Origin: Amoebophrya sp. A120
Taxonomy: Eukaryota; Sar; Dinophyceae; Syndiniales; Amoebophryaceae
DNA length: 64,000 nt
NCBI GenBank assembly: GCA_905178155.1
Contig: CAJINV010000002.1
Location: 11,410,591 to 11,474,590, forward strand
Direction of reading: 5' to 3'
Each line of letters begins with the position of its first letter. Within the stretch, counting starts at the first letter, position 1. The notes under the pieces were generated by a model. The model did no database searches and was not told the DNA's origin. It saw only the letters and a program-made list of their open reading frames with translations. Positions 43,829-55,700 of this stretch are shown piece after piece. Both the position numbers and the translations under genes were made by a program.

Positions 43829-44827
43829 ATTTTTCGGTAGCACTAAAGGTCCTACAACGCAGAAATAAGTTTACTACTCTGAGAGTCAGTCCACAAAACG
43901 AATCGGGCCCTCAGAGAGGAGAAAAGAGAAGCGTTTATTCCTTATCCTTGCTTTACGTCAATATAAAGAAAATCTCCCATCGGTTTCGGTGTCGAAATCG
44001 AAAATGCACACTGGTGTCGAGGGCTATAGAAACACACAGGAGGACCCATACATACTCAAGGCCTCTCCTTGGACAGATCTTCGATATTGTGCCTGGTGTA
44101 ATTATGCTCATAATGATTGCTTGTTTGTATTTCAGTTTTCATCTTCATAGACGAAGGCAAACTGTTGCTTCTCCGCGGCGCTGGCATAATTGGAACAACA
44201 ACAATTCGCAACTTTGAGCGACTTTTGCATTCCCCTGCGCGACCGTTTGGTCGATGTAATGATACAGTTGTTGTTGGCTTTCCAAGTTCTTCGCAGCACC
44301 AGCAGGGAGTCAGAACGTCGGCATTAACGCACTTGCATTTGTCCTGGTTTTAAGCTCAACGAAGCAGCGGGGAATAGGCTCCCGCTGATCTGCGCCACCG
44401 CCAAAAAATAAAGCGTCGTGGCGGGATGAGGATCTTGCCTCGGGTTCTAGTATCATTCACAAGGATATTGATATTACCTAAGTGTAAACGTATTCAAATC
44501 TTTCTTCAGGTTTCGGTTTTGGCTGAATGGTTGATATTCCGTAAGAAGGTTTTCTGGTTTTCGAGTTTTTCATCGATCTAATCGGTCTGCTTCATCCCGT
44601 AGCTCGTTGCGCGAGCAGAGATAAAAAACGATCGAAGTGACTCTTGCTGATGTTCTGGAAAGGTGTAATGTAAGCAAGTTGAAGGTAAATGAAGGTAAAA
44701 AAAAAGTGTAAGCGTAAAAATTGAGTGATATTGAGTGTAGTCAGTCTTGTCCGTTGAAGTCGAGCAAATTCATCTGAAACTGAAACGAAAGAGGACGATA
44801 GTACGAAAAACTACAAAAGTCGACTTC
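43829..44827. other. Intergenic region, 1.0 kb
   Basis: No supported gene. Plus-strand frames at 43711-44353 are antisense or noncoding and lack motifs. A T-rich stretch lies at 44480-44560. No tRNA could be folded by eye. Confidence 0.45.
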
Positions 44828-46112
44828 CTATCCGTTGAGCGGGCCGCCCTTCTCGAAGCCATCGACGCACCACCGATCCGGGTTCACTGCTTTGAACGCA
44901 CACCCCTTGGAATCCTCTTTGTAGTTTAAACAGCAGGACCACGCAAACCGCCCCTCGCTCTCGATGTAGGTCCACGTCCCGGGATGGAAATACTGCTTGT
45001 ACCGCCTGTCTTGCGTTGTCAGACTGCAGTTTGGCCGGAAGGATTCGTGCTGCACCGGAAATCGCTGCAGCTTCAACTGTGATGTCAGAAGTTGGTCTTG
45101 CATGATTCATTCACATTCTCATTGCATATTGTACTCATGATGATCTTTATCCGTGGAAACGGAAAGCCCTGAAAGTTGTACATTTTCATAGTCTTGAGAG
45201 CAGGAACAAAAAGAAAAACATGCAGAAGCAGCGGGCAGCAGACCAGTAAAGTACGTCAGATTGGAGTTTTTCGTCGAGCAGTCGCTGGGCCATGGCTTGT
45301 AGTCGTTCCTCCGAGCAGCCCGGAAATTCGACGGAGAGCTGTTGCGTTTTAAATCGGACGACTGGAAGTTTTCACTGCAGGCATCCAACCTTCATGTCTG
45401 CTCAATTTCAGAAATCACGTCGAATGTGGTTGGCGGGGTGGTACAAGAATAAAAGATTTTTTTCAATCAAAAGTTCAGTATCTATACCTCGTGCTTGAAG
45501 AGGTCCTTCAAATCTTGGTACTCCACTTTTTTGTCCTCGATGTCTTTATTTTTCAAATAGTACCGCTCCAGGAGAGAGTCGTATTTTTCAAAATTCACCT
45601 TCTCGTCGACAACGTTCATGCGTAGCCTTCTCTTCTCTTTCTGCAGAAACACCCGCTGGGCTTGCTTCACGTCTTCGGGCGCATGCACCGCGGTGGACGC
45701 GTCCAAATCCGGCCAGTCTGGGTTGATGCAGTGTGCGGGCAACCCTCGCTCGTCGACGGCGTTCCACCATTTCCCCACAAACTTACCAATGGGACCCTTG
45801 CCGGTGATCGCGACAACATACCTTGAAATTGATGATGAATACAACGGTGTAGAGAAATTAGACGACCAGCGCTTCGCTTAGTACTGCGTGCTGAGGAATC
45901 TCGATTTTTATCTCACTTTATTACGTTGGTGATTTCCCGGAGCTCGTAGGCCCAGTAGTAGAGAAAAACAATGTACGTAGAGCAAGATTTTCTGTCGAAA
46001 AACTCGTGGACACTGATAGATACCTTATTCTGTCTGCGATCTGCTCCTCCGTCATGTGTTTGCTGTTCTTCATTGTCTTCGCATCCATGAGTCCCGCTCG
46101 TATCTGCGACAT
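44828..46112 (-). CDS. Multi-exon protein with a C-terminal WSCC-x7-GC motif, family unknown
   Basis: Firm parts: exon 46112-46024 (ATG at 46112, ends AG|GTATCT) joins in phase to 45821-45488 (acceptor TTTCAAG), giving ...MTEEQIADRIRYVVAITGKG and then a Trp-rich patch (GKFVGKWWNAV) and a Lys/Glu-rich helical region. Donor GTATAG at 45487 joins to an exon starting at about 45361 (acceptor TTCCAG, phase 0). The last exon, about 45064-44828, carries FHPGTWTYIESEGRFAW followed by SCC, seven residues and GC, a Cys/Trp cluster that could bind zinc. The third exon's 3' end is unresolved. The gene may have more 5' exons, since sequence left of 46300 is still compatible with coding. Confidence 0.45.
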
Positions 46113-46632
46113 TTGATATTTGTAATTGATTTTGATTTTTTTGTTTCACGCTTCTGCTTACTTTCTCAACAAGGTACTCATGTTGTTGTTGACAAAGTAA
46201 ACTACAAAACGCAACTACATCACTACACCAAGCAAGTGTGCACAACATCCGGTCATTTCCGGGCGGCACTGCACACGGAAAGTAAGACTAAATAACGACA
46301 TCAAACTTCTACCTTTGCTAATGTTCTCCTATGCTCTCCTTGTCCAGAGTACGCGGTACTGCCGGTCGTTTTGGAGAGTCGATACTGTGCTGCATTCGAG
46401 AAATTCCATTGGTCCTTGTGTACACCTGTCGTGTATCGAATCAACAATCATGTGGTTGAACTGACAAGAGCTTGGGCTTGCTTCACGCAACACTGACTGA
46501 ATAAAACACATCAGAAATCGAATAAAAGTTGCAGTCGCCACTCATCTCTGCAGCAAAAAAGAGAAATCATGCAAAGCCGTTCAAAGTCAAAGAGGAACTC
46601 GAACTCATCATACGCACATAGACGTGCTTTAC

Positions 46633-48905
46633 CTAATATGTTCCCCCGTTTTGATGCTTGGACAGCTTTCTTGGAGTTGGTCACGGAATCTATCAAATGC
46701 AAAAGTGTCTGGGTCTGGAGGCACGCAACAGCTCGGGGAGCGCAAGGCGCCTTTGATTTCACCAGCGCGCTGCCATTCCAAAAAAGTGCCCGCGTTAGCC
46801 CGGTCACGGGGAAAATTCCCGGCTGCTTTTTTTGCAAAAAAACGCCTTCCCGATGAAGGCTTTTGGCAAGCAACAGCTCGGGGAAGCGCAAGGCGCCTGC
46901 GATTTTACCAGCGCGCTGCCATTCCAAAAAAGTGCCCGCGTTAGCCCGGTCACGGGGAAAGTTCCCGGCTGCTTTTTTTGCAAAAAAACGCCTTCCCGAT
47001 GAAGGCTTTTGGCAAGCAACAGCTCGGGGAAGCGCAAGGCGCCTGCGATTTTACCAGCGCGCTGCCATTCCAAAAAAGTGCCCGCGTTAGCCCGGTCACG
47101 GGGAAAGTTTCCGGCTGCTTTTTTTGCAAAAAAACGCCTTCCCGATGAAGGCTTTTGGCAAGCAACAGCTCGGGGAAGCGCAAGGCGCCTTTGATTTCAC
47201 CAGCGCGCTGCCATTCCAAAAAAGTGCCCGCGTTAGCCCGGTCATGGGGAAAGTTTCCGGCTGCTTTTTTTGCAAAAAAACGCCTTCCCGATGAAGGCTT
47301 TTGGCAAGCAACAGCTCAGAGAAGCGCAAGGCGCCTGCAATTTCACCAGCGCGCTGCCATTCCAAAAAAGTGCCCGCGTTAGCCCGGTCACGGGGAAAAT
47401 TGTCGGCTGCTTTTTTTGCAAAAAAACGCCTTCCCGATGAGGGCTTTTGGCAAGCAACAGCTCGGGGAAGCGCAAGGCGCCTTTGATTTCACCAGCGCGC
47501 TGCCATTCCAAAAAAGTGCCCGCGTTAGCCCGGTCACGGGGAAAATTTCCGGCTGCTTTTTTTGCAAAAAAACGCCTTCCCGATGAGGGCTTTTGGCAAG
47601 CAACAGCTCGGGGAAGCGCAAGGCGCCTTTGATTTCACCAGCGCGCTGCCATTCCAAAAAAGTGACCGCGTTAGCCCGGTCACGGGGAAAATTTCCGGCT
47701 GCTTTTTTTGCAGAAAAGCGCCGTCCCGATGAGGGCTTTTGGCAAGCAACAGCTCGGGGAGCCGCAAAATGCCTGTGATTTCACCAGCGCGCTGCCATTC
47801 CAAAAAAGTGCCCGCGTTAGCCCGGTCACGGGGAAAATTTCCGGCTGCTTTTTTTGCAAAAAAGCGCCTTCCCGGTGACGGCTTTTGGCACGCAAAGATT
47901 TCTAGTTTTGTCATGCATATTTTCCAGATACCATGGCTGATGGAACTAAGAATGAAGGAGTCAGTCCTCAACCAATACACATTGGAGGAGGGGACCCCAA
48001 CACCCTGGGGGTGAGAATCGAGGGTGGCATTGACCTACAGAAACATATTTTCCATAACCCATGATGTCTGTGATGCATGGATGCCGTAGCATCACTGATT
48101 TTCAGAGCGCTTTGTGATACCTCTACAGCATGAGAAATGCCCTCTCCGCGTAGCACAAACTGGAGTCCTCTTGGTCTTGCTGGTCATGCAATACAAATAA
48201 TATTTATTTTCGGGATCCAGAGACAGCATCACAAGTTTAGAATGTTCCAGACCCAGACATTTTTGCAGTTGATAAAATCTGGAACGTCGCCACTGTGAAA
48301 GACTTTCTCGCATTGGTTCAGGTCGATTTTGTCGGACTTGCAGGAGCCTACTTGGAACTTTGGCTTCAGCCACGTTTTCTCCGGTACTGCTATGCCCAGG
48401 TGTCGCGTCCTGTAGTCGATTGTCGCACCGACCGTCTTGCCAAAAGTCGCAAGGTTTGCGGCATTGGACACGGTCAGATTGGTCATCTGACGGTCCATCA
48501 TCTTGACGGACGCTCTACTGCTCGCAGCTCTTTACTTGTCGTAATTGAGACTTATCTGCTCCTGGTGGTGCAAGTTCAAGCTGTCGTGCGGAAACGAAAC
48601 TTCTTCTTCTGCTGGATCGCAGGAAATAGAGTTAGAGTGAGTAATGGGAATGCCCTCGGTGCCGCGGTCGCTGCTGCACTTATCGTCTCTGTGGATCAGC
48701 TTGGTGTTCTGCTGTAGGGTCTGGACGTATTCGGAGTTCAATTTTGTACAGTCGGTTTCTCGGTAGCACAACTTAAAGAACGGTGGTCTCCTTGTACTAC
48801 AACAGTTCGTGACTTCTGCCGTCACAGGCCGAAGACGTACACTCTAGCGCTGGGCGCCGCCACGAAAGGATTCTCGTCGTAGACTTCGGCCGTGTCGTTT
48901 TTCTC
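46633..48905 (-). CDS. Unrecognised gene carrying a 1.6-kb introner
   Basis: Two segments look coding. At 48501-48275 is a charged, Cys-containing segment ending ...HSGDVPD. Across the introner it continues in frame as SVTNSKKAVQASKRGN to a donor GTAAAG at 46632. Upstream segments at 48905-48840 (ENPFVAAPSARVYVFGL) and 48844-48540 (two Cys-rich patches, then an acidic stretch) also look protein-like, but their splice sites and relative phase are unresolved. Further exons below 46633 are likely (for example around 46500-46420). No domain recognised. The boundaries are those of the region I can defend, not of the whole gene. Confidence 0.4.
46691..48274 (-). mobile_element. Introner element, type A (1584 bp), with an internal satellite
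   Basis: Left end TATCAAATGCAAAAGTGTCT then GGGTCTGG; right end in reverse complement TATCAACTGCAAAAATGTCT then GGGTCTGG. Flanked by GAATC (46686-46690) and AAATC (48275-48279), a 4-of-5 match. Excision joins GTT CCA GAT TCC GTG ACC AAC, keeping the host frame open. About 1.17 kb of the inside is a tandem 146-bp repeat; the remaining 350 bp on the right resembles other type-A interiors (GCATCACAAGTTT near the end). Confidence 0.85.
46722..47890. repeat. Tandem satellite, eight copies of a 146-bp unit
   Basis: The unit contains CTTTTGGCAAGCAACAGCTC, then an AAGCGCAAGGCGCCT block, ACCAGCGCGCTGCCATTCC, CCCGCGTTAGCCCGGTCACG and GGCTGCTTTTTTTGCAAAAA. The first landmark recurs exactly every 146 bp from 46860 to 47882. 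Copies differ by a few substitutions, most in the outermost copies. It opens overlapping frames of 60-90 codons on both strands, but the unit length is not a multiple of three, so these are artefacts. Confidence 0.95.
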
Positions 48906-49408
48906 CTAGACTGCTGTAGTTACTTGGCTGTTGAGTACGCTTTGCCGCGACCCACACGTCGCTCTGACGTTCTCACCGGCGAGTACCGACTACACTACAC
49001 GGTTAGGCGAAAGCTTGGATGTCCAAAAACCGCTGGTACACCGGCGTTACGAAAAAGCTGCCAACCCGTGGACGGATGGAGAGGTATTTCAACTGCTCGT
49101 TGGTACCTCTATACCCGATAGGTTGAGGCGCCCTGTGTTCGTTCCCGCTCTTGTGTTGTCGAAAAATGAACAAGGAAATCTTTGTCAGTTTGTATCGAAA
49201 AGAGATAGTTCTGTAAAAAGTATTGTACAAGATGAAGAAGTGTGGTAGAAGGTGTTAGAAACCAAATGTAGAAGTAAAGTAGCCGTGACCCATAGAATGA
49301 CGTAAAAGTTTCGTTCGTCGATACAAAGCAAAGTTCTAGAAGAAAAGTTACGGGCTCTAACTACACTGTGTAAAACTCTACTTCTACTCCCCAAAAAGAA
49401 ACTCAATT

Positions 49409-49891
49409 ATGGCTGCTAGTTCTCCGATATTAACCCGATGCAATGCCCACAAAAAAGATTGTGCTTATCTCAATTCAATTCTTACCTTTGGCTTTGTTGC
49501 TGTCTACGCGCTTTACAGTTACGAAAAGCAAAAAACCAGCCTGCCGCCTACGGTAATGGCAAACATCAAATATTTCATCTTCTGCTTCCTTAGTGGTGCT
49601 ATTCTTCCGGGCTCTTCAAAACGACAATCCTACGAGAACCGTACGACTCCGAGTTGCTCTGGCTCTCTCACACACAGACGAAATGAACGAGCCCCACTGA
49701 CCAGGATGATCGATAAACAGGTACTTAAGCAAATCCGAACTTTAAACTTTACGAAGAGCGTGCACTTTGCAAAACTTTCCGCACTAATTATGTATCTCAG
49801 TGATACGACCGCTCACCGACCCAGCACTCTTCACGACGGTGGTATCAAGATCAAGAAGACAGAACTATTTTCCCCTGCAGCTGCACAGTGA
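49409..49891 (+). CDS. Plus-strand frame of 160 codons, doubtful
   Basis: An ATG-initiated frame in the 1.5 kb between the two neighbouring genes (48906-50373), with a possible membrane helix (ILTFGFVAVYALYSY) and a basic second half. It would be the only plus-strand gene in the window. No motif, no homology recognised and no splice signals that extend it. Apart from this frame the interval shows nothing. Confidence 0.15.
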   Translation: MAASSPILTRCNAHKKDCAYLNSILTFGFVAVYALYSYEKQKTSLPPTVMANIKYFIFCFLSGAILPGSSKRQSYENRTTPSCSGSLTHRRNERAPLTRMIDKQVLKQIRTLNFTKSVHFAKLSALIMYLSDTTAHRPSTLHDGGIKIKKTELFSPAAAQ

Positions 49892-50373
49892 AGAAACAAA
49901 AAGGTGCTCGACCATAATCGAATGTAAGTATTACGTACCACGAGGAAAAACACAGTGTACCAAGTATACGAGCTGATGTCTTTCTGCGCCCACAGCCGAA
50001 ATCAGTTAATTTCCTATCCGGCAGGATTCGGCAGTGGTCAGGAAAATCATTGCAAGTTTCAATTTGGATCAAGCGCGAGCACGACAAGAAATACACACCA
50101 TTTTGCCCTTGTTTTTGATGATCTTTGTCACCAATTTTCAAAGTCAAAAATATGGTCAAAAGTCCTGTAAAGTGTTTGTCTTCAACGTCTTTGGCTGAAT
50201 TCAAATTGTTTTCAGTTGATCAAGAAGAGTTTTTTAGTTCATCTTTTCGCGAAATAAGTTTAATAGTCACTGGTAAAGGTATTGTCCTCGTCTTTTGTTG
50301 ACAAGCTTTGTTGTTGTAAAAGGTATCTGTGCTTACAGCATGCATTTGGTGCGCCAAGCTGCATCGTAAAAAC

Positions 50374-51727
50374 TCATCTCCGCCCGCTGGCCTGCCCACG
50401 GTTGGGCGCTTTCTGCAACTGGAGCAGGAGACTAGGGTTCTTCACTTTCACCAAGGCGTTGACGTCCTGTATTGGTTTTTCCTTTTGCTGCTGCTAAACA
50501 AAATCCCGAAGATCATAGATCATGTTGCATAAATTCGAAAACCAACAAAGACGTCTGTCACAATCGCTTTCACGACGACGAGAAGTACTAGTAGACACTT
50601 CAGAATGTGAATGAATACCTGTAGCCTAGCTTGCATCAAGCTGAGCTTTGTCTTGACGGAGTTGTACCGGAAGGAGATCTGCTGTCGGACTACTTCCTCC
50701 GGAGAGGCGACGAAATCGCAGGATAAGAGCTCGACGAACTTGTATTCCATGTTCTGGATGAAGTCCAATCGAGCGTGCCCGTCTCGCTGCATCACGAATA
50801 CTGCGAGGAAGCTGTGAAACAATGGTGAGTCATGTCTTTGTTTTATGTGTCTTGTTCTCACCATAAGCTGGTACATCAGATCGAGCAGCTACGTCAGACT
50901 GTTTCAAGCACAAGGCGGTGAAGTGAATTCATCTTCGTAGTCAAAGTCACTACCTATGTGGCTCCTTGATGCAGTTGTTGAGCATTTTTATCACCACGGA
51001 GCAGTAGTCGGGGAAGTCAATCATCAATTTCTGACTTTCCTGCATTTGCCGGAACCCCTGCTCGTCGACCGAGTGCGTATAGTGGAAAAACAAGTCGTTT
51101 TCGGAAGTGAGCTCAATCCTTATGTGGTTTGGTTGCTGCTCGTCGCCCTGAATTGCAATTTTTACGGCTTATTGTGTCTCAAACTCGAGCGGTTTCCATT
51201 TAATTTTTGTGCGCATCAAAAGGCGGTACCAACTCCGAACTTTTTTCTTTTCTTGGACTCCGGACGATGACAAACATACCAGGTCTCCTGGCGCAACATT
51301 GCTTTGGAATTGCATATGGATTCTCATTCTTTGAAACTTTAGTACCAAGCGAAAAAAAACCTGATACCAAGAGTAATATCTTGCATTTTATTGCTTCCAG
51401 CGTGCCTACTTCCTGCGGACCGGTATCTGCGTCCTGTACTCGTAACTCGAAAGGGCATTCCCGGTCATACGTTACTCGGTGTCCTTCCGTCAGGCTGGGG
51501 TCCATCTCCTCTATTGCGGTAAAATCGAACGAGTCGAGGAAGCTGGTATCAATTTTTGTGATTTGATTTGAAAAATTTCGGTCATCTCGCAGGCACTGAC
51601 TTCTACATCACACACTTCAACAAATATTTTCCAGCATCTTCCGACGTTCACACAAATAACAAGGGCGAAGGTGAAAACCAGGACTCACATTATACCTCTT
51701 GGACGTATCCAAGTAGGCATCCCCCAT
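50374..51727 (-). CDS. SAS6L: SAS6-like protein (SAS6L), 245 aa
   Basis: Five exons (51727-51696, 51599-51421, 51167-50954, 50811-50619, 50493-50374) total 738 nt, with every phase agreeing. The core has the SAS-6 N-terminal fold signature: IRIELTSENDLFFHYTHSV followed by an amphipathic stretch ending in LMIDFPDYCSVVIKMLNNC (SAS-6 has 'L...DPFFLY.L.....F..LK..Q.LLVDF..FP...I.LL..C'), then ARLDFIQNMEYKFVELLS. The protein then ends after a short basic tail (GQASGRR) with none of the long coiled coil that centriolar SAS-6 needs to form cartwheel spokes. That is the defining difference of SAS6L, known from apicomplexans and kinetoplastids, where it sits at the apical complex or basal plate. The least certain junction is the second donor (ACCG|GTCCGC), chosen by phase. 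Confidence 0.72.
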
Positions 51728-52101
51728 CTTGTCTGTCCTGCGGTGTAACTAGTACTAAACTGATTTGTTTTCTGAATACTCTGTTGCTTCCGTAGCTGCA
51801 TGTTTTTCAATCATTCGTCGTATCACGGTGGAGGGAAAAGGATAAGGAGGGTTGACATGGAGAAATATACGAGTGAAAGAAAACTGCACGTGGTTGTGGT
51901 ACTGCACTCGGATTAGTGCTACTCGACACGTCGATGCATCGCAAGCGAACAAACCTCTACTTATCATCGAGAACCGAACCGAAAACAACACGACGAAAAC
52001 TTTTGACACTCGCACCAGCAAACTGTTTCAAACTACAATGCTGGCAGTCGACGATTTTCTTGCCTAGTTTGGCGGTCCTACTTCATTTTTAATACTACCC
52101 C

Positions 52102-52760
52102 TCAAGAAGTTGTATGCAAACCACGAGACGACGAAAGACAAAGTGGAGTGAGACATCCTCGTTCTGGTCCGTGGTCGTGCGTCTTTACGTTCATCTTTGC
52201 TGCTCTACTGGGTAATGAACACAATGCGTCCTCGTCGTCGTTTGCGCCGACAATGTCAAAAGTAGTATAGATCGAGCCGCTCTGTGCGCGCTTTTCTTTG
52301 TTACGCTGATGCGCGAGCAACATTTTCTTTGAGCTCGCCTTCCGTGGTCTCCCCTTACTTCGCAACACATGAGAAAATTTTTCCACACCAGTCTCATCCG
52401 CCTCCGCTTCTATCGAGGAAGTGGCAGATAAAGATCCTTGTTGTAATATAATTGTCACGAGTTCGCGCGGTGCCTACCAGCAATCGCGCAGCCATACAGC
52501 GCATGTTTTAGCAAAATACTGGATCATGTCAAGTGGATGGCCCTGGCCTTGTTCGACGCTGCTGAAACCGTTGTTCACACGAAACATCGTTGCGGTTTTA
52601 ACAATGTCGCACAAGACGTGGCAACCTCCGTCGCGAGATCGACTGCCAATTCTTTGTAGGAGTTGCTGCTCTTCCAGGGAGCGGCACAGCAAACACGTGG
52701 TCGTGGGACGGTTTCGTTCGGTGAAACAAACTGTGATGCCGTAGTGAAGGATCTTCGCCA
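52102..52760 (-). CDS. Cys-rich / AT-hook hypothetical protein (exons)
   Basis: Two adjacent coding segments. The first, about 52760-52476, has paired cysteines (TCLLCRS, GGCHVLCDI) and an aromatic end (FAKTCAVWLRDC) at a GTAGGC donor. The second, about 52438-52102, contains an AT-hook-like core (RSKGRPRKASSKK) in a basic stretch, then an acidic patch. The phase across the presumed intron does not close with the splice sites I can see. The first segment begins within about 40 bp of the stop codon of the gene at 52789-57129, so it may instead be a further exon of that gene (an intron donor GTCACG and acceptor GGCGAAG would keep the frame). Confidence 0.35.
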
Positions 52761-52788
52761 GCAGAAAACAGGTCGCTTGGAAAAAAGG

Positions 52789-55700
52789 TCATGGCGTGAC
52801 TTTTTTCGCCCCCCGCTTCGCCGGCTTGTTGTCCTTTTCAGCGTCAGAGTCGCTGTCGTCGCCGCGTTTCCGCTTTTTTCGTCCCCGCTTCTCTTTCTCC
52901 TTGTCCTTCTCTTCTTTCTCTCTTTTCTTCTCTTCCGCGGCCCTCTTCTTGTCCGCGGCCGCCTTTTCGCGCTTGTTCTTCTTCTCTTTCTCGGCGGTCA
53001 GGAAATCCGCGCACATGGAGACCATGTTCTTCTCGCCACTGATTTTGTCCTTTTTCATGGTATCCGTAATGAAGTGCTTCTATCAAATGTAAAAGTGTCT
53101 GGGTCTGGAAGAGTCATGCTGTTTTTGCATGACACAGAAGGTCTGGCATGGAAGCTCTAGCATTACAGGTTTCGCGAAGCAGTCGCAATGCCGAATCCGC
53201 ATGACAAATCCCTGATTTTGGTGACAGAAAGTGGGCAACTTTTGCTGCCCATGCATGAGAGATTTTTCTGTGTTCTGAAATGCGCATCACAAGTTTCAAC
53301 CTTCCAGACCCAGACATTTTTACATTTGATAGCTTCAGCGTGTTGGCCTGGTGCCTCCGCGGGTCCTGCGCCGACGCGTCCTTGAAGTCGTACCTGAGAC
53401 ACAGCGCCTTCCACTCTTCGTCGCAGATTTTCTTCTTCACCAGATGCCGCACCAGCGCGCCGAGCGTCTGCTGGTCCTCCCAAAGCGAGTCTGGGAAAAT
53501 TGCTTTGTCCAAATCGGGGAGGCCGGACTGTGCAAAAGCGGCGGAATTCGGACCGTGGTCTTGGTCGTCGTCACCGCTGCTAAAAGGCTTCAAATCTTGC
53601 TGCTTCTCAGACGCAGGAACGAAACCAGGATCGTCGCCAGAGTTGATGGGAACGACCCTGTGGTATCCGATCGAAGATGAATTCAAATTTGCACTTCACA
53701 CACATAGCAGCAAACGGGTGCCCAATTCTGCGTCCTGACACAGAACAATATATATGATATCGTTGATTGCGGTCGTGCACCGGCGAAATAAGTATATAAA
53801 ACGACAAAACTAACGTCGTTTAAGATTCTGTACCTGTCAGACGTGGAGAAGATCAATCCGTTCTTCACGAGCATGCCTGAAATTGGATCCAAAACCGCAG
53901 CGTCGTCATTCTCGATGGGCGGGGGTAGTTCGCCGGGGCCAGCAACGACTTTGGTGCCGATACCCGTTTCGCCGAGCTTTGTTGCGAGACCTGTGGTAAG
54001 ACCGAGTAGGTAGTTCAAGTTGTGACTCGCAGCCGCTATTCGCTTCCAGGGGGTCAGTGTGAGCTACTGGTACAACAAAAGTGGCAAGACCAAAACAAAA
54101 CACAAAATGATCATGCAAAGCCAATAAATGTGGCCACACAACTGTACTTCATCAATCGCCAAACCATGTCGTATACCTCTGGTTGGCGCCTTCAACCCCT
54201 TCGCGATCAGTGTGTTGCACAGATCATTGTCGATCCAGTCTTGGATGCTCATATTTCTCGTTGCGGCGTTAGATTTGTACACAAACAGCTGCCCATCCCG
54301 TGCCTGCAACGTGACTTCGATGCCGCATATCATCCAGGAGTCGTCCATCTGGGGAACTTTCGTGAGTTCCAACACGGAGTCTTTCAGGCCCCAGGATTCG
54401 TTCTCGTTCAGATACTTCAAAAAGACCTCGCGTACGAGCAAGTCCACGATGTTCTGCGGTGAAAAGTCGTTCAACTCCGCCTTCGTCATGTACTTCGGGC
54501 GCTGCTGCTGCAGCTGCTCCTGTTGCGCCAGTTGCGAGGCGAGGTGCGGGGGTATCGCCTTGGACTGCAAGGGGGGCTGTACGCCGGTAGAAGATGCCGA
54601 GGGGTGAAACGATCCGGGCGGCGGCTGGGCCAATCCTGGAGGTGCGGCGCCGGGTGGTATCTGCGGATATCCGGGCACCATTCCCATCTGCCCAGGGACA
54701 AGTCCAAAACCGCCCTTCGCGCCGGGCAGACCGCGATAGCCTGGGGGAAAACCGCCGCCAAAGCCACCGGGAGGCACTGCCATGCCCGGCGGTATCATCA
54801 TGCCGCCCTTGAACCCCGGTGGCGGTATACCGCCTTTGAACGGCTTCCCCGGGCCCTTCGTGCCGTCGGGTTGGATGTACAGTGGCATTTCGCCAGGTGC
54901 CATCCCGGGCGGCGGACCAATGATTTGCCCATGGCCGAAGACCGCCGGGTGGGATCCGAACGGCGCGGGATGCGTCCCTGCAGGCGCGTTCGGGTTGTTC
55001 GTAGCAGAGGCTGCGCCGGGATTGTTCGCCCCCACGGTGCCGGGAGCTCCGGCTGCAGAGGGGTCCTGTGGCGGAGGACGTCGGACCTTAATGATGCTGG
55101 AGCCCTCCATGCGGCTGAGCTCGATGAGTCCGTAGTGACTGAAAACTTTTAGGATGGGAGGGAGGCTGAGAACGTGGTGTGGGCAAAACCAACGGTCCTG
55201 TGAGTGAGAGATGAGAGAGTGGGGTCTTTCTCTTTCGATCATAAGAAATAAAAATAATTCAAGTGAAGAACATTGTTGCAGCAAATAGTGTCAGCACAAA
55301 AACGATCGCTATTGAAACAAAGTGAAACAGAACAAACAAAAGCTATGTGTAAGCAGGTCCTTAAAGCTGCATGCTCACGGGAGTACCTGCATGAACGTTT
55401 CCACGAACTGGAGCAGAACCTGCTCCAGGTCGCGAATCACCAAGTCAGATGGCACCCAGCCCTTGTCTGGCGGGTCGCCTGCTGCCATTGGGGGCAATAG
55501 TGTGGACGTGGGCATGTCCTTCTCCCGTTCATCCTTGCTCTTCCCAATGGCCGACTGATCCTTCTTGCCCTCCGTCGGTTCAAACTTTTTCTTGAACAAG
55601 GGCAGCAAATGGCTGTAGACGTCCAGATTGCCCGGCTTTTCAACCAGATTCGTGATCAGCTCCTTGTTCAGCGTCTCTATCCGCGACTTCAGCCATGCAG

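Noticed and set aside
44340-44450. tRNA gene near the GGGTTCTAGT sequence
   Set aside because: The B-box-like stretch is imperfect and I could not fold acceptor, anticodon and T arms around it.
45361-45420. In-frame TGA read as tryptophan (stop reassignment)
   Set aside because: One candidate acceptor would require reading TGA through, but a nearby TTCCAG acceptor avoids it in phase. Frames of nearly 2000 codons end at ordinary stops, with TAA, TAG and TGA all used terminally.
46722-47890. CRISPR array
   Set aside because: The units are contiguous 146-bp tandem copies with no unique spacers, and the DNA is eukaryotic.
46569-47980. Repeated 60-90 codon frames on both strands of the satellite
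   Set aside because: The 146-bp unit is not a multiple of three, so each copy reopens similar frames in different registers on both strands. No start-codon context or protein-like variation supports translation.
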